Shown here: piece by piece, positions 24,362 through 31,655 of the stretch
Position numbering within the stretch: position 1 is the stretch's first letter
How the letters are laid out: the number at the start of each line of letters is the position of its first letter
Made by a program: the position numbers and the translations under genes
The notes under the pieces: generated by a model
Database searches by the model: none
Told to the model about the DNA's origin: nothing
Seen by the model: the letters and a program-made list of their open reading frames with translations, nothing else
Assembly: GCA_045590215.1 (NCBI GenBank)
Contig: JAZNQO010000039.1
Span: forward strand, 1 to 64,000
Length of the DNA: 64,000 bases
Reading direction: 5' to 3'
Source of the DNA: RUG563 sp045590215
GTDB lineage: Bacteria; Bacillota; Clostridia; Christensenellales; Aristaeellaceae

Positions 24362-24622
24362 ATGAATCAGGAAATTCAGCGTCGCTGCATCATGCTGGCT
24401 CGCCACATCCTTGAAACGGGCGATACGGTGCGGCAGGCGGCCAAACGCTTTCAGCTGAGCAAATCCAGCGTACACAAGGATGTGCATGAACGGCTGAAAT
24501 ATGTGCATCCGGGGCTTTTTGAGGAAGTGCAGCAGGTGATGAACTTTCATCATCAGGTGCGTCATCTGCGGGGCGGCGAAGCCACCAAGGCGAGATGGAA
24601 GCGCATCCGGGAAGGAAAATAA
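24362..24622 (+). CDS. spoIIID: Sporulation transcription factor SpoIIID
   Basis: An 86-residue DNA-binding protein, close to the usual 90. The helix-turn-helix TVRQAAKRFQLSKSSVHKDV (about residues 23-42) and the basic C-terminal tail GGEATKARWKRIREGK are diagnostic. SpoIIID modulates mother-cell sigma-E genes during endospore formation, so the organism is very likely a spore-former. The start at 24362 follows AGGGGAGGGAAAA. It is transcribed divergently from the deacetylase gene, which could be a spore-coat or cortex-related target, though this is speculation. Confidence 0.95.
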   Translation: MNQEIQRRCIMLARHILETGDTVRQAAKRFQLSKSSVHKDVHERLKYVHPGLFEEVQQVMNFHHQVRHLRGGEATKARWKRIREGK

Positions 24623-24649
24623 AAAAGCTGTTCTTTTGGTGTTCAACGG

Positions 24650-24696
24650 TTGAAATGCTTTGCATTTATGTGTATGCTATATCTGTATACATATAG
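24650..24696 (+). promoter_or_regulatory. proBAC promoter with TGTATACA operator
   Basis: TTGAAA (24650-24655), 17-bp spacer, TATGCT (24673-24678), then the palindrome TGTATACA (24684-24691) in the context CTATATCTGTATACATATAG just after the -10. The same octamer with similar flanks lies at the promoter of the citrate-synthase operon (58780-58787). It fits a GntR/FCD-type operator near the transcription start. Confidence 0.65.
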
Positions 24697-24711
24697 GGAG
24701 GCAAGGCAATT

Positions 24712-25485
24712 ATGCGATTTGTTGTAAAACTGGGCACGTCCACCTTGGCTTACGCCACGGGAAGGCTTAATATTCAGCGGGTGGAAATGCTTTGCAAGGT
24801 ATTGAGCGATTTGAAAAACGCAGGCCATGAAATCATCATGGTTTCTTCCGGTGCCATTGGCATGGGCGTGGGCAAGCTGCTGCTAAAAGAGCGGCCTACG
24901 GATATTCCTTCCAAGCAGGCGGCAGCAGCGGTGGGCCAGTGTGAACTGATGTATACCTATGACCGGCTTTTTTCTATCTATAATCATACCGTGGCGCAAA
25001 TTCTTTTGACCGGCGAAGATATCGAAATTGAAAAACGCCGTCATAATTTTGAAAACACGCTGCATAGGCTGCTGGAGTTGGGAGCCCTGCCCATCATCAA
25101 CGAAAACGATACCGTGGCAACGGATGAAATCTTGATTGGGGATAACGACACCTTGGCAGCGGTGGTGGCCGTCAGTGCCAAGGCGGATTTATTGATATTG
25201 CTGACGGACATCGACGGCCTTTGCACCGCCGATCCCCACAAGAATCCGGACGCCAAAATGCTGAAAACGGTGAAGGAAATCACGCCGGAAATTGAGGCCA
25301 TGGTGGGCGGTGCAGGCAGTGCGCTGGGCACCGGCGGCATGCACACCAAGCTCCATGCGGCAAAAATTGCCACGGCAGCCGGGATCGATATGGTGATTAC
25401 CAACGGCAGCCATCCCGAAGACCTTTACGAGATTGTGGCCGGGAAGGAAATCGGCACACGTTTTTTAGCAGGTGAAAAGCAATGA
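24712..25485 (+). CDS. proB: Glutamate 5-kinase (short form without PUA domain)
   Basis: A 257-residue amino-acid kinase that phosphorylates glutamate in the first step of proline synthesis. The start FVVKLGTSTLAY, the SSGAIGMGVGKL block, NENDTVATDE and GTGGMHTKLHAAKIA are canonical ProB motifs. It ends after the kinase domain and lacks the C-terminal PUA domain found in the E. coli type, a form common in Clostridia and relevant to feedback regulation. It follows GGGAGGCAAGGCAATT. proA overlaps it by 4 bp. Confidence 0.96.
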   Translation: MRFVVKLGTSTLAYATGRLNIQRVEMLCKVLSDLKNAGHEIIMVSSGAIGMGVGKLLLKERPTDIPSKQAAAAVGQCELMYTYDRLFSIYNHTVAQILLTGEDIEIEKRRHNFENTLHRLLELGALPIINENDTVATDEILIGDNDTLAAVVAVSAKADLLILLTDIDGLCTADPHKNPDAKMLKTVKEITPEIEAMVGGAGSALGTGGMHTKLHAAKIATAAGIDMVITNGSHPEDLYEIVAGKEIGTRFLAGEKQ

Positions 25486-26732
25486 AGGAAACACAGGTTA
25501 TTTTGCAGGAAGCAAAAGAAGCGGCACGGCTGATGAACAGCGTGACGGAAGCGCAGAAAAACACGGCCTTGCAATATATGGCGGAGGCCTTGCTTTTGGG
25601 TGCCGATAAAATTCTGCAGGCCAATGCTTTGGACATGGAAAAGGCCAAGAGGGTCATTGCTCCTGTGATGCTGGACAGGCTGCTGCTGACCCAAGAGCGC
25701 ATTGCCGCTATGGCGCAGGGCATTCTGGACGTGGAAAAGCTGCCCGACCCTGTGGGGAATGTTTTAAGCGAAAGTAAGCGTCCCAACGGCCTTGTGATTC
25801 AGAAAGTATCCGTGCCGCTGGGGGTTGTGGCCATCATTTATGAAAGCCGCCCCAATGTGACCAGCGATGCGGCGGCTCTTGCCCTCAAAAGCGGCAATGT
25901 GTGCGTGCTTCGGGGGGGCAAGGAAGCCTTTCAAAGTGCATACGCCATCGTGCAGGCCTTGCGTGAAGGCTTGAAAAAAGCAGGCCTTCCGGAAACGGCG
26001 GTAAACCTGATTGAGGATACCACACGGCAAAGTGCCACGGATTTGATGCGTGCTGTGGGCTATGTGGATTTGCTCATTCCCCGTGGCGGAGCCGGGCTGA
26101 TTAACGCCTGCGTGCAAAATGCGCTGGTGCCCTGCATCCATACCGGCACCGGCATCTGCCATATCTATGTGGATAAGGCGGCGGATTTGGAAAAGGCATT
26201 GAAGATTGTGGAAAACGCCAAGATGAGCCGGCCCAGCGTTTGCAATGCGGCGGAAGTATTGCTGGTGCATGAAGAGGTGGCAGCGGCGTTCTTGCCCCGG
26301 CTGGAACAACTGCTGACAGCAGAAAGCCGCCAGAAGAAATGCGCTTTCCGGCTGTGCGAAAAGGCTGCCCGGTATATGAAAGGGACATTGGCCGGAGAGG
26401 CAGACTTTGACACCGAGTTTTTGGATTATGTGCTGGCGGTGAAGGTGGTAGGGAGCGTGGAGGAAGCCGTTTTCCATATTGCCGAACATTCCACCCACCA
26501 CAGCGAAGCCATCCTGACGGAAGATGCTGAAGCCGCCGCCCTCTTCACCAAAGCGGTGGATAGCGCAGCGGTGTATGTGAATGCGTCCACCCGGTTTACC
26601 GACGGTGGTGAATTCGGCCTCGGATGCGAATTGGGCATTTCCACGCAAAAGATGCACGCCCGCGGCCCCATGGGCTTAAAGGAAATGACGGCGTATAAAT
26701 ATATCATCACCGGCGATGGTCACATTCGTTGA
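25482..26732 (+). CDS. proA: Gamma-glutamyl phosphate reductase
   Basis: A 416-residue NADPH-dependent reductase producing glutamate 5-semialdehyde. The substrate and cofactor regions VPLGVVAIIYESRPNV and LKSGNVCVLRGGKEA, the catalytic-Cys segment MSRPSVCNAAEVLLVH and the C-terminal NASTRFTDGGEFGLGCE block are typical. The ATG overlaps the proB stop codon, so translation is coupled. Confidence 0.97.
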   Translation: MKETQVILQEAKEAARLMNSVTEAQKNTALQYMAEALLLGADKILQANALDMEKAKRVIAPVMLDRLLLTQERIAAMAQGILDVEKLPDPVGNVLSESKRPNGLVIQKVSVPLGVVAIIYESRPNVTSDAAALALKSGNVCVLRGGKEAFQSAYAIVQALREGLKKAGLPETAVNLIEDTTRQSATDLMRAVGYVDLLIPRGGAGLINACVQNALVPCIHTGTGICHIYVDKAADLEKALKIVENAKMSRPSVCNAAEVLLVHEEVAAAFLPRLEQLLTAESRQKKCAFRLCEKAARYMKGTLAGEADFDTEFLDYVLAVKVVGSVEEAVFHIAEHSTHHSEAILTEDAEAAALFTKAVDSAAVYVNASTRFTDGGEFGLGCELGISTQKMHARGPMGLKEMTAYKYIITGDGHIR

Positions 26733-26751
26733 ACGGAAAGGAGCAATACAG

Positions 26752-27534
26752 ATGAAATACGGCTTTATCGGCACCGGCAATATGGGCGGTTCGTTGGCAA
26801 AGGCAGTGGCGAAGAAATACGCCGCCAATGTGCTTTTGTATGATAAAATGATGGAAAAAGCGGACGCCTTGGCCAGCGAAACCGGAGCGCAGGCGGCTTC
26901 CTTTGAAGAAACGGTTCAAAAGAGCGATTATCTCTTCATTGGCGTGAAGCCTTATCTGGCCGAGACCGTGCTTGCGGATGTGAAAGCGGCGTTGCAGGGG
27001 AAGACACCTGTAATTGTGAGCATGATGGCTGGGATTGCCTTGGCAGATTTGCAGAAGATGATTGATTTGCCCATCATCCGCATCCTGCCCAATACGCCGG
27101 TGGCGGTGGGGGCTGGGCTTACCTTGGCCGTGAAAAACGAAAAGGTGACGGAGGAAATGCGTTCCTGTTACCTTGACGCCATGGAAATGAGCGGCGAAAC
27201 CCAGTGGATTGACGAAAAGGTGTTTGATGGGGCAGGCACGGTGTCCAGCTGTGGCCCGGCCTTTGCCTATATGTTCATGGAAGCCCTTTCTGACGGCGGC
27301 GTATACTGCGGCGTGCCCAGGGAGCAGGCCATGCAGTGCGCAGCCCAGATGCTCATTGGCGCAGGAGAAATGCTGAAACAATCCGGCATGCACCCCGGAG
27401 CCTTGAAGGATGCCGTGTGCAGCCCCGGCGGCAGCACCATCGAAGGGGTGCGCACGCTGGAAAATGGGGCGTTCCGCTCCGATGTGATGAACGCCGTCAT
27501 CAACGCATGGAAAAAGATGACGGGGAAAATGTGA
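26752..27534 (+). CDS. proC: Pyrroline-5-carboxylate reductase
   Basis: A 260-residue enzyme completing proline synthesis. The Rossmann start YGFIGTGNMGGSLAKAV, the middle ILPNTPVAVGAGLTL and the C-terminal helix GSTIEGVRTLENG (PDGVT-type active-site region variant) are family-specific. The start at 26752 follows AAAGGAGCAATACAG, 19 bp after proA. An in-frame ATG at 26716 overlaps proA. The stop codon abuts the A-rich arm of the terminator split by cassette C. Confidence 0.96.
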   Translation: MKYGFIGTGNMGGSLAKAVAKKYAANVLLYDKMMEKADALASETGAQAASFEETVQKSDYLFIGVKPYLAETVLADVKAALQGKTPVIVSMMAGIALADLQKMIDLPIIRILPNTPVAVGAGLTLAVKNEKVTEEMRSCYLDAMEMSGETQWIDEKVFDGAGTVSSCGPAFAYMFMEALSDGGVYCGVPREQAMQCAAQMLIGAGEMLKQSGMHPGALKDAVCSPGGSTIEGVRTLENGAFRSDVMNAVINAWKKMTGKM

Positions 27535-27540
27535 AAAAAG

Positions 27541-27704
27541 GTGGTGGGAGGGTTGTTAAGGAACAATTTATCCTGCAACGAACAAACGAGCATCCGTGTT
27601 TGGATGCTCGTTTGTTTATGTAGTCCTCAAACGCAATGCACAGGAACGGTGCGTATAATTGCGCCCTCCTATGGATTTTTGGGAACTCAATAAATTGGAA
27701 GTTG
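27541..27704 (-). repeat. Cassette left end (3' of cargo), copy C
   Basis: Closely matches copies A and D. Cargo terminator hairpin AACGAGCATCC / GGATGCTCGTT (27583-27611) is followed on the cargo strand by TTTGTT. The bulged hairpin CGCAATGCAC...GTGCGTATAATTGCG spans 27632-27664. The inner repeat ends in TTG directly next to the cargo stop codon, whose TGA is effectively part of the repeat edge. Confidence 0.85.
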
Positions 27705-28157
27705 TCAAGTAAAATTTTTCTTCATTAGCGCATACAAAGTTTGCCTATCATCATCAAGTAATAAACTCTCTTTTTTCAGAGCGTAGTGGTGAGCAAACTC
27801 TGTATCTTCATACGAGTGATCGTTAATTACAATAGCATTTTTGTATCTCGGTCTCACATGAATATGCAAATGAGGATTGGGTGTGGTTTCTTTATAAAAG
27901 TTGTTTAATAAACAACTCCAGTTACTCAGTTCAGCTCCCAATACTTCCTTATAGACGAACTCTAATCTATCTATGATTGTTTTTAATTCAATCCACTCGG
28001 AAATATTCAGTTCTGACAGACTTCCGCAATGCCTATTCAGCACCAAAATACATCTGCCTACATAGTCCTGCACATCCGCTAAATAAACAGACCAATGTAA
28101 TGATCTGTGCAGGAGCCATTCGTTTTCTTTATAATCACACCATTCACACATATTCAT
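27705..28157 (-). CDS. HIT (histidine triad) family protein, cargo of cassette C
   Basis: A 150-residue nucleotide-binding protein with the histidine-triad motif HLHIHVRPRY (about residues 96-105), preceded by a family-typical GRCILVLNRHCGSLSEL strand. HIT proteins hydrolyse or transfer nucleotidyl groups (AMP-lysine, dinucleoside polyphosphates, nucleotidyl sugars). The N-terminus has a Cys pair CEWC that could bind metal. Codon use is AT-rich and unlike proC. The exact substrate is unknown. Confidence 0.85.
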   Translation of the reverse strand: MNMCEWCDYKENEWLLHRSLHWSVYLADVQDYVGRCILVLNRHCGSLSELNISEWIELKTIIDRLEFVYKEVLGAELSNWSCLLNNFYKETTPNPHLHIHVRPRYKNAIVINDHSYEDTEFAHHYALKKESLLLDDDRQTLYALMKKNFT

Positions 28158-28170
28158 CGTTCACCCCTAT

Positions 28171-28305
28171 AAATTCAAGTTTATCGCTTTTATTCTATCA
28201 CAGTAGTGCACAAAACTGCAAGCCAGCCAAGGCCTGCGGTTCCGTTATTTGCAAGATGAGAAGAGGAGGATAACTCCATCCTTTTCATCTCCCCTGCTGC
28301 TGCGG
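28171..28305 (-). repeat. Cassette right end (5' of cargo) with promoter, copy C
   Basis: On the cargo strand TTGCAG (28221-28216), 18-bp spacer, TAGAAT (28197-28192) within TGTGATAGAATA. Hairpin GCAAGCC...GGCCTGC is present but altered. The inner repeat is AAATTCAAGTTTATCG (28172-28187). Confidence 0.82.
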
Positions 28306-28325
28306 CACCTTTTTTATTTAATTGT

Positions 28326-28349
28326 AAAAAGGGCGATCAATGATCGCCC
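28326..28349 (-). terminator. Terminator of the ABC importer operon
   Basis: Perfect 9-bp stem GGGCGATCA / TGATCGCCC (28331-28349) followed on the minus strand by TTTTT. The rest of 28350-28430 is AT-rich with short repeats of ATTCC and no gene. Confidence 0.75.
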
Positions 28350-28430
28350 CTACTTTTCCAACAATAAAAAATTCCGCATTCCTTATTCCGAATTTCTCTT
28401 TATTGGTGAATTCCTAATTCTTTATTTCGA

Positions 28431-29000
28431 TTACGCAAGCATTATCGTCTGGCCGGCGCACTTCTTGGCTTCCTGCTCATCGTGGGTGATGAGGAGCAGG
28501 GTTTTGCCCTTCGTTTCTTCCAGCACGGCTTGGATGACGGTTTCTTTTGTTTCTTCGTCCAGGCCTTTGAAGGGCTCGTCCATGATGAGGAAGGGGGCGT
28601 CAAAATGCAACGCCCTTGCGATAGCCACTCTGCGCTTCATGCCGCCGGAGAGGGCGGACACGGGCTGATGAAGGCTGTCTTTCAGCCCCATTTTTTCCAG
28701 CAGAAGCCGGGCGTGCTCCATGCTTTTCTGGTTTACCATGGCTACATTTTCCAAGGCAGTAAAGTTCTCGCACAGCCGGTTTTCCTGAAAGACCACGCTG
28801 ATGCGCTCCGGCAGGCCTGTGATTTCGCCGCTGTCTTTTTCCACAAGTCCCAGCAGGGTGTTAATCAGCGTTGTTTTGCCGCTGCCGGAAGGCCCCATCA
28901 GGGCAGTACACTTTCCGGCAGGCAGGGTGCAGGAAAAATCCTGCAAAACCTGTTTGCCCCCAAAGGCCTTGGAAAGATGTTGTATCTGAATATCGTTCAT
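28431..29000 (-). CDS. ABC transporter ATP-binding protein (nitrate/taurine-type importer)
   Basis: A 189-residue ATPase subunit, short for the family. Walker A GPSGSGKTTL (about 34-43), a Q-loop in VVFQENRL, signature LSGGMKRRVAIARAL (truncated QQ form), Walker B FLIMDEPF and the switch His in LLITHDEQEA are all present. It powers import with the permease and binding protein encoded just upstream. Its ATG overlaps the permease stop by 4 bp. The substrate is unknown. Confidence 0.92.
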   Translation of the reverse strand: MNDIQIQHLSKAFGGKQVLQDFSCTLPAGKCTALMGPSGSGKTTLINTLLGLVEKDSGEITGLPERISVVFQENRLCENFTALENVAMVNQKSMEHARLLLEKMGLKDSLHQPVSALSGGMKRRVAIARALHFDAPFLIMDEPFKGLDEETKETVIQAVLEETKGKTLLLITHDEQEAKKCAGQTIMLA

Positions 29001-29761
29001 TTCATCACCCCGTCAAAGCCTTTCTTCATCAAAAACAGGAATAGCTTTTCAAACGCCTGGCTCAGCAGCACAATCACCACCGTCCATGCAAATAGATCTG
29101 CCGTATCGAAATACACTTTCGCCATATACAGCATATCCCCCAGCGACCCTTCCGGCCGGCCGATGAGCTCCGCCGCAATGCCGCTTTTCCACGAAAGCCC
29201 AAGGGCTACCGAGCAGGCGGAATAGAGGAAGGGGCGCAGGTGGGGCAGGTGAATGAAGCGCAGCTTTTGCTTCCAAGAAAATTTGAAAACCTTCGCCATT
29301 TCCAGCATTTTTCTGTCGGTGGATTTGAGGCCTTGCAGGGTGTTCAGATATATCACCGGGAACACCATCAGAAAAGAAATCACCACCGATAATTTCTGGG
29401 CGGAGGCCAAAATCAAAACCAGAATCACAAAGGATGCTACCGGGATACTTTTCACCGTCACCACAAACGGCCACATCAGCATTTCCGCCGCATGGAAGCG
29501 GCCGGAGAGCATGGCAAGCACGATGCTGGCTATAAACCCCAGCAAAAAGCCCAGTATGATGCGCAGGCTTGTGTACACGATGGTTTCCCAGAAGGATACT
29601 GTTTGCATGAGCGAAAAAAGCCGGCCTGCCACCTGAACAGGGGAGGCCAGCAGCAAACTTTCGTTCACCAGTATGGCGGCTGTTTGCCACACACACAGGG
29701 CAAACAGCACCGCCAATGCTTTGTGGAATTTTGTTTTGTTTTGAAGCAGTTTATTCTCCAT
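28997..29761 (-). CDS. ABC transporter permease (SsuC/TauC-like)
   Basis: A 254-residue inner-membrane permease with about six helices. The EAA-type cytoplasmic loop is visible near STDRKMLEMAKVFKFSWKQK and FIHLPHLRPFLYSACSVALG. I chose the ATG at 29761, which lies just inside the end of the binding-protein gene. An in-frame start at 29794 would overlap it by 44 bp. The middle gene of a three-gene operon. Confidence 0.9.
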   Translation of the reverse strand: MENKLLQNKTKFHKALAVLFALCVWQTAAILVNESLLLASPVQVAGRLFSLMQTVSFWETIVYTSLRIILGFLLGFIASIVLAMLSGRFHAAEMLMWPFVVTVKSIPVASFVILVLILASAQKLSVVISFLMVFPVIYLNTLQGLKSTDRKMLEMAKVFKFSWKQKLRFIHLPHLRPFLYSACSVALGLSWKSGIAAELIGRPEGSLGDMLYMAKVYFDTADLFAWTVVIVLLSQAFEKLFLFLMKKGFDGVMK

Positions 29762-30716
29762 AGTAGAAATCTTCGCCGGGCAGCTTGCCGCCAAGGGCAG
29801 CAGGGTTCATATCAAACAGCACTGTCAGATAGCCTTCCAAGGCCGTCTGCATTTCGTCGCCGTCGATGTAAGTGATGTTGCAGTGCGGGATGGCTTTTTC
29901 AGCCACGGCAGCCTTCACAATGCCGTATTTTTCAACCAGCTTTGCAGCCTCTGCCACGTTGTTATTTACATATTCGGTGGATGCCTTGTATTCTTCCAGG
30001 AAGGCCTTGAACGCTTCGGGGTTCTGCTCTGCAAACTCCTTGCGCACGATGAGCCCGGCGGTAATGAACTGGCTGCCATTATCGAGGGCATTCCATTCAG
30101 CTGTTAAATCCAGTGCCACACGCAGGTTTTCCACCTGCCCCTGCGCCACCGTAACGAAAGGCTGGGGAATCATGGCTACGGCGTTTTCCTGGGTTTTCAT
30201 GGCAAGCACAGTTTCTGTGGGCTCGCTCTTCCATTCCATGGTCACGTCTTTTTCGATGTCCAGCCCATACTGGCCAAGCAGATAGCGCAGGGCGTATTCA
30301 GGGGTGGTGCCCTTGCCGGTGGCGTAGATGGTTTTGCCCTTCAGATCGGAAACGGACTGGATGCTTTCGCCGCCCTTTTCCACGATGTACACAACGCCGA
30401 GGGTATTGATGGCGGCAAACTGCACTTTGCCTTCGGTTTTGTTATACAGAACGGCGGCCAGATTGGCAGGCACGGCCAGCACGTCCATTTTACCCTGAAT
30501 CATCAGGGGAGAAAGCTCGTCCGCTGCGGCGGCCATGGTGAAATCATAGTTTACATTGGTTTCGCCCTTTTCGGCATCGTCCAGTAATTTCACCATGCCG
30601 ATGGAGGTGGCACCCTTCAGGCCGCCAAGGCGCAAAGTAACATCATCTTCTGCAACGGCAGTGAAAGAAAGTACCATTGCCAGCAGCATCATCAGAGCCA
30701 TCATTTTTTTCATCAT
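29751..30716 (-). CDS. ABC transporter substrate-binding protein (NitT/TauT type, unknown substrate)
   Basis: A 321-residue exported binding protein. The signal sequence MMKKMMALMMLLAMVLSF ends near AVAE with no lipobox Cys. The start of the mature protein, LRLGGLKGATSIGMVKLLDD, is typical of a periplasmic-binding-protein-like II group in Clostridia that sits beside a Crp/Fnr gene. The later GTTPEYALRYLLGQYGLD and AMIPQPFVTVA blocks match NMT1/THI5-like proteins. Its start at 30716 follows AGAGGAAAACGACA. A strong palindrome lies at its promoter, so the neighbouring Crp-type regulator probably controls import. Confidence 0.88.
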   Translation of the reverse strand: MMKKMMALMMLLAMVLSFTAVAEDDVTLRLGGLKGATSIGMVKLLDDAEKGETNVNYDFTMAAAADELSPLMIQGKMDVLAVPANLAAVLYNKTEGKVQFAAINTLGVVYIVEKGGESIQSVSDLKGKTIYATGKGTTPEYALRYLLGQYGLDIEKDVTMEWKSEPTETVLAMKTQENAVAMIPQPFVTVAQGQVENLRVALDLTAEWNALDNGSQFITAGLIVRKEFAEQNPEAFKAFLEEYKASTEYVNNNVAEAAKLVEKYGIVKAAVAEKAIPHCNITYIDGDEMQTALEGYLTVLFDMNPAALGGKLPGEDFYYGE

Positions 30717-30756
30717 TGTCGTTTTCCTCTTTTCCGGCTGCATTTCAGCCACGTTC

Positions 30757-30800
30757 AGTATACAGGGAAAGGAGAACATAAGTTGTTGCAATTGCAACAA
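30757..30800 (-). promoter_or_regulatory. Crp/Fnr-type operator and class II promoter of the ABC importer
   Basis: Perfect 18-bp palindrome TTGTTGCAATTGCAACAA (30783-30800), and on the minus strand a -10 TATACT (30762-30757) with no recognisable -35. Taking transcription to start about 7 bp after the -10 puts the palindrome centre at about -41.5, the canonical position of class II activation by Crp/Fnr proteins. The Crp-family gene is adjacent (ends at 30813). Confidence 0.75.
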
Positions 30801-30812
30801 AATGAAAAATCT

Positions 30813-31472
30813 TTATTCTTCCATGGGTTGATGCAGCACAAAATGGCGTTTGTTACAGGAAAAGAGCCCCATTTTCTGCATCCGGGTGATGGTTCTGGCA
30901 AGAGCGGAGCGGTTGGCTCCAAGGTAAGCGGCCAGCTCCGTCCGGGAAAAGGGGATATCAAAAGCCATGCCGTGGTGCTTTTGATAAATGGAAAGAAAGG
31001 CTTTCATCTTTTCTTCCAGTGTGCTTTTAGAAAGAATCTGGATACGATCGTTCATTTGCAGGGCACGGGAAGCAAGGTTTGCAATGAAGCGATGAATGAG
31101 CAGCGTTTCCAGAGGCGTTTTGGGCTGCAATTTCCGCACGTTTTCAGGATGCAGCCATAAAATGCGGCAGGGGGAAGCGGCCAGGACATAGACCGCCTCT
31201 TCCTTTTGCAGATAGGCCAGTGATTCGCCGAACATGCCGCCCTTTTCCACATGGGCCATCATCATTTGGTTTCCGGAAAGGTCGTCTGTATAGACTTGCA
31301 CGCTGCCCTGCAAAATAAGGCCGAACCTTGTGAAAGGGGAAAGGATGGGCTTTACCGTGTCCCCTTTCTGATAGGTGTTTTCCTGTGCATTGAAAAAGGA
31401 CAGGGCGATGGATAACTCCTCGTTTGAAAGGGAGGAAAACAATGCCGTCTTTTTCAGCAGGGCCTGATCCAT
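30813..31472 (-). CDS. Crp/Fnr-family transcriptional regulator
   Basis: A protein of about 219 residues with an N-terminal cyclic-nucleotide-binding-like beta roll (FGLILQGSVQVYTDD, EKGGMFGESLAYL) and a C-terminal helix-turn-helix (SRTELAAYLGANRSALARTI). It lacks an obvious Fnr-type Cys cluster at the N-terminus, so oxygen sensing through an iron-sulfur cluster is unlikely, and the effector is unknown. The ATG at 31472 was chosen because AAGGAG lies about 11 bp before it. Earlier ATGs at 31481 and 31535 have poor sites. It is immediately upstream of the ABC importer, whose promoter carries a matching palindrome. Confidence 0.88.
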   Translation of the reverse strand: MDQALLKKTALFSSLSNEELSIALSFFNAQENTYQKGDTVKPILSPFTRFGLILQGSVQVYTDDLSGNQMMMAHVEKGGMFGESLAYLQKEEAVYVLAASPCRILWLHPENVRKLQPKTPLETLLIHRFIANLASRALQMNDRIQILSKSTLEEKMKAFLSIYQKHHGMAFDIPFSRTELAAYLGANRSALARTITRMQKMGLFSCNKRHFVLHQPMEE

Positions 31473-31571
31473 TTTTATCATGCTCCTTTCCGCAAAACCG
31501 CTTTCCTTTTCTATTATAGCATGAAGCAGCATCATCTGTCACCTTTTCGTTACTTTCAGGAAAGAAAAGAA

Positions 31572-31600
31572 TTGTCAGTTTGAGAAAAATAGTATATAAT
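31572..31600 (+). promoter_or_regulatory. Promoter of the cellobiose phosphorylase gene
   Basis: TTGTCA (31572-31577), 17-bp spacer, consensus TATAAT (31595-31600), 55 bp before the start codon. Confidence 0.82.
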
Positions 31601-31655
31601 AGCAAAGACGGCAATATTTGCTATAAAAGCATACCATAAATGAGGAGGAACCAAC

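Larger units (their letters stand above)
27534..28315 (-). mobile_element. Single-gene cassette C, inserted in the terminator of proC
   Basis: Host arms AAAAAAGGTG (27534-27543, beginning at the last base of the proC stop) and CACCTTTTTT (28306-28315) are perfectly complementary over 10 bp. Outer cores AAGGAACAATTTATCC (27558-27573) and GGATAACTCCATCCTT (28268-28283) are inverted copies. A single HIT-family gene lies between inner repeats. This is the shortest of the four units at about 0.78 kb. Confidence 0.75.

Noticed and set aside
28321..28430. GGGCGATCA palindrome beside cassette C as a separate mobile element.
   Set aside because: It has a T run on the minus strand directly after the ABC operon and is explained as that operon's terminator.
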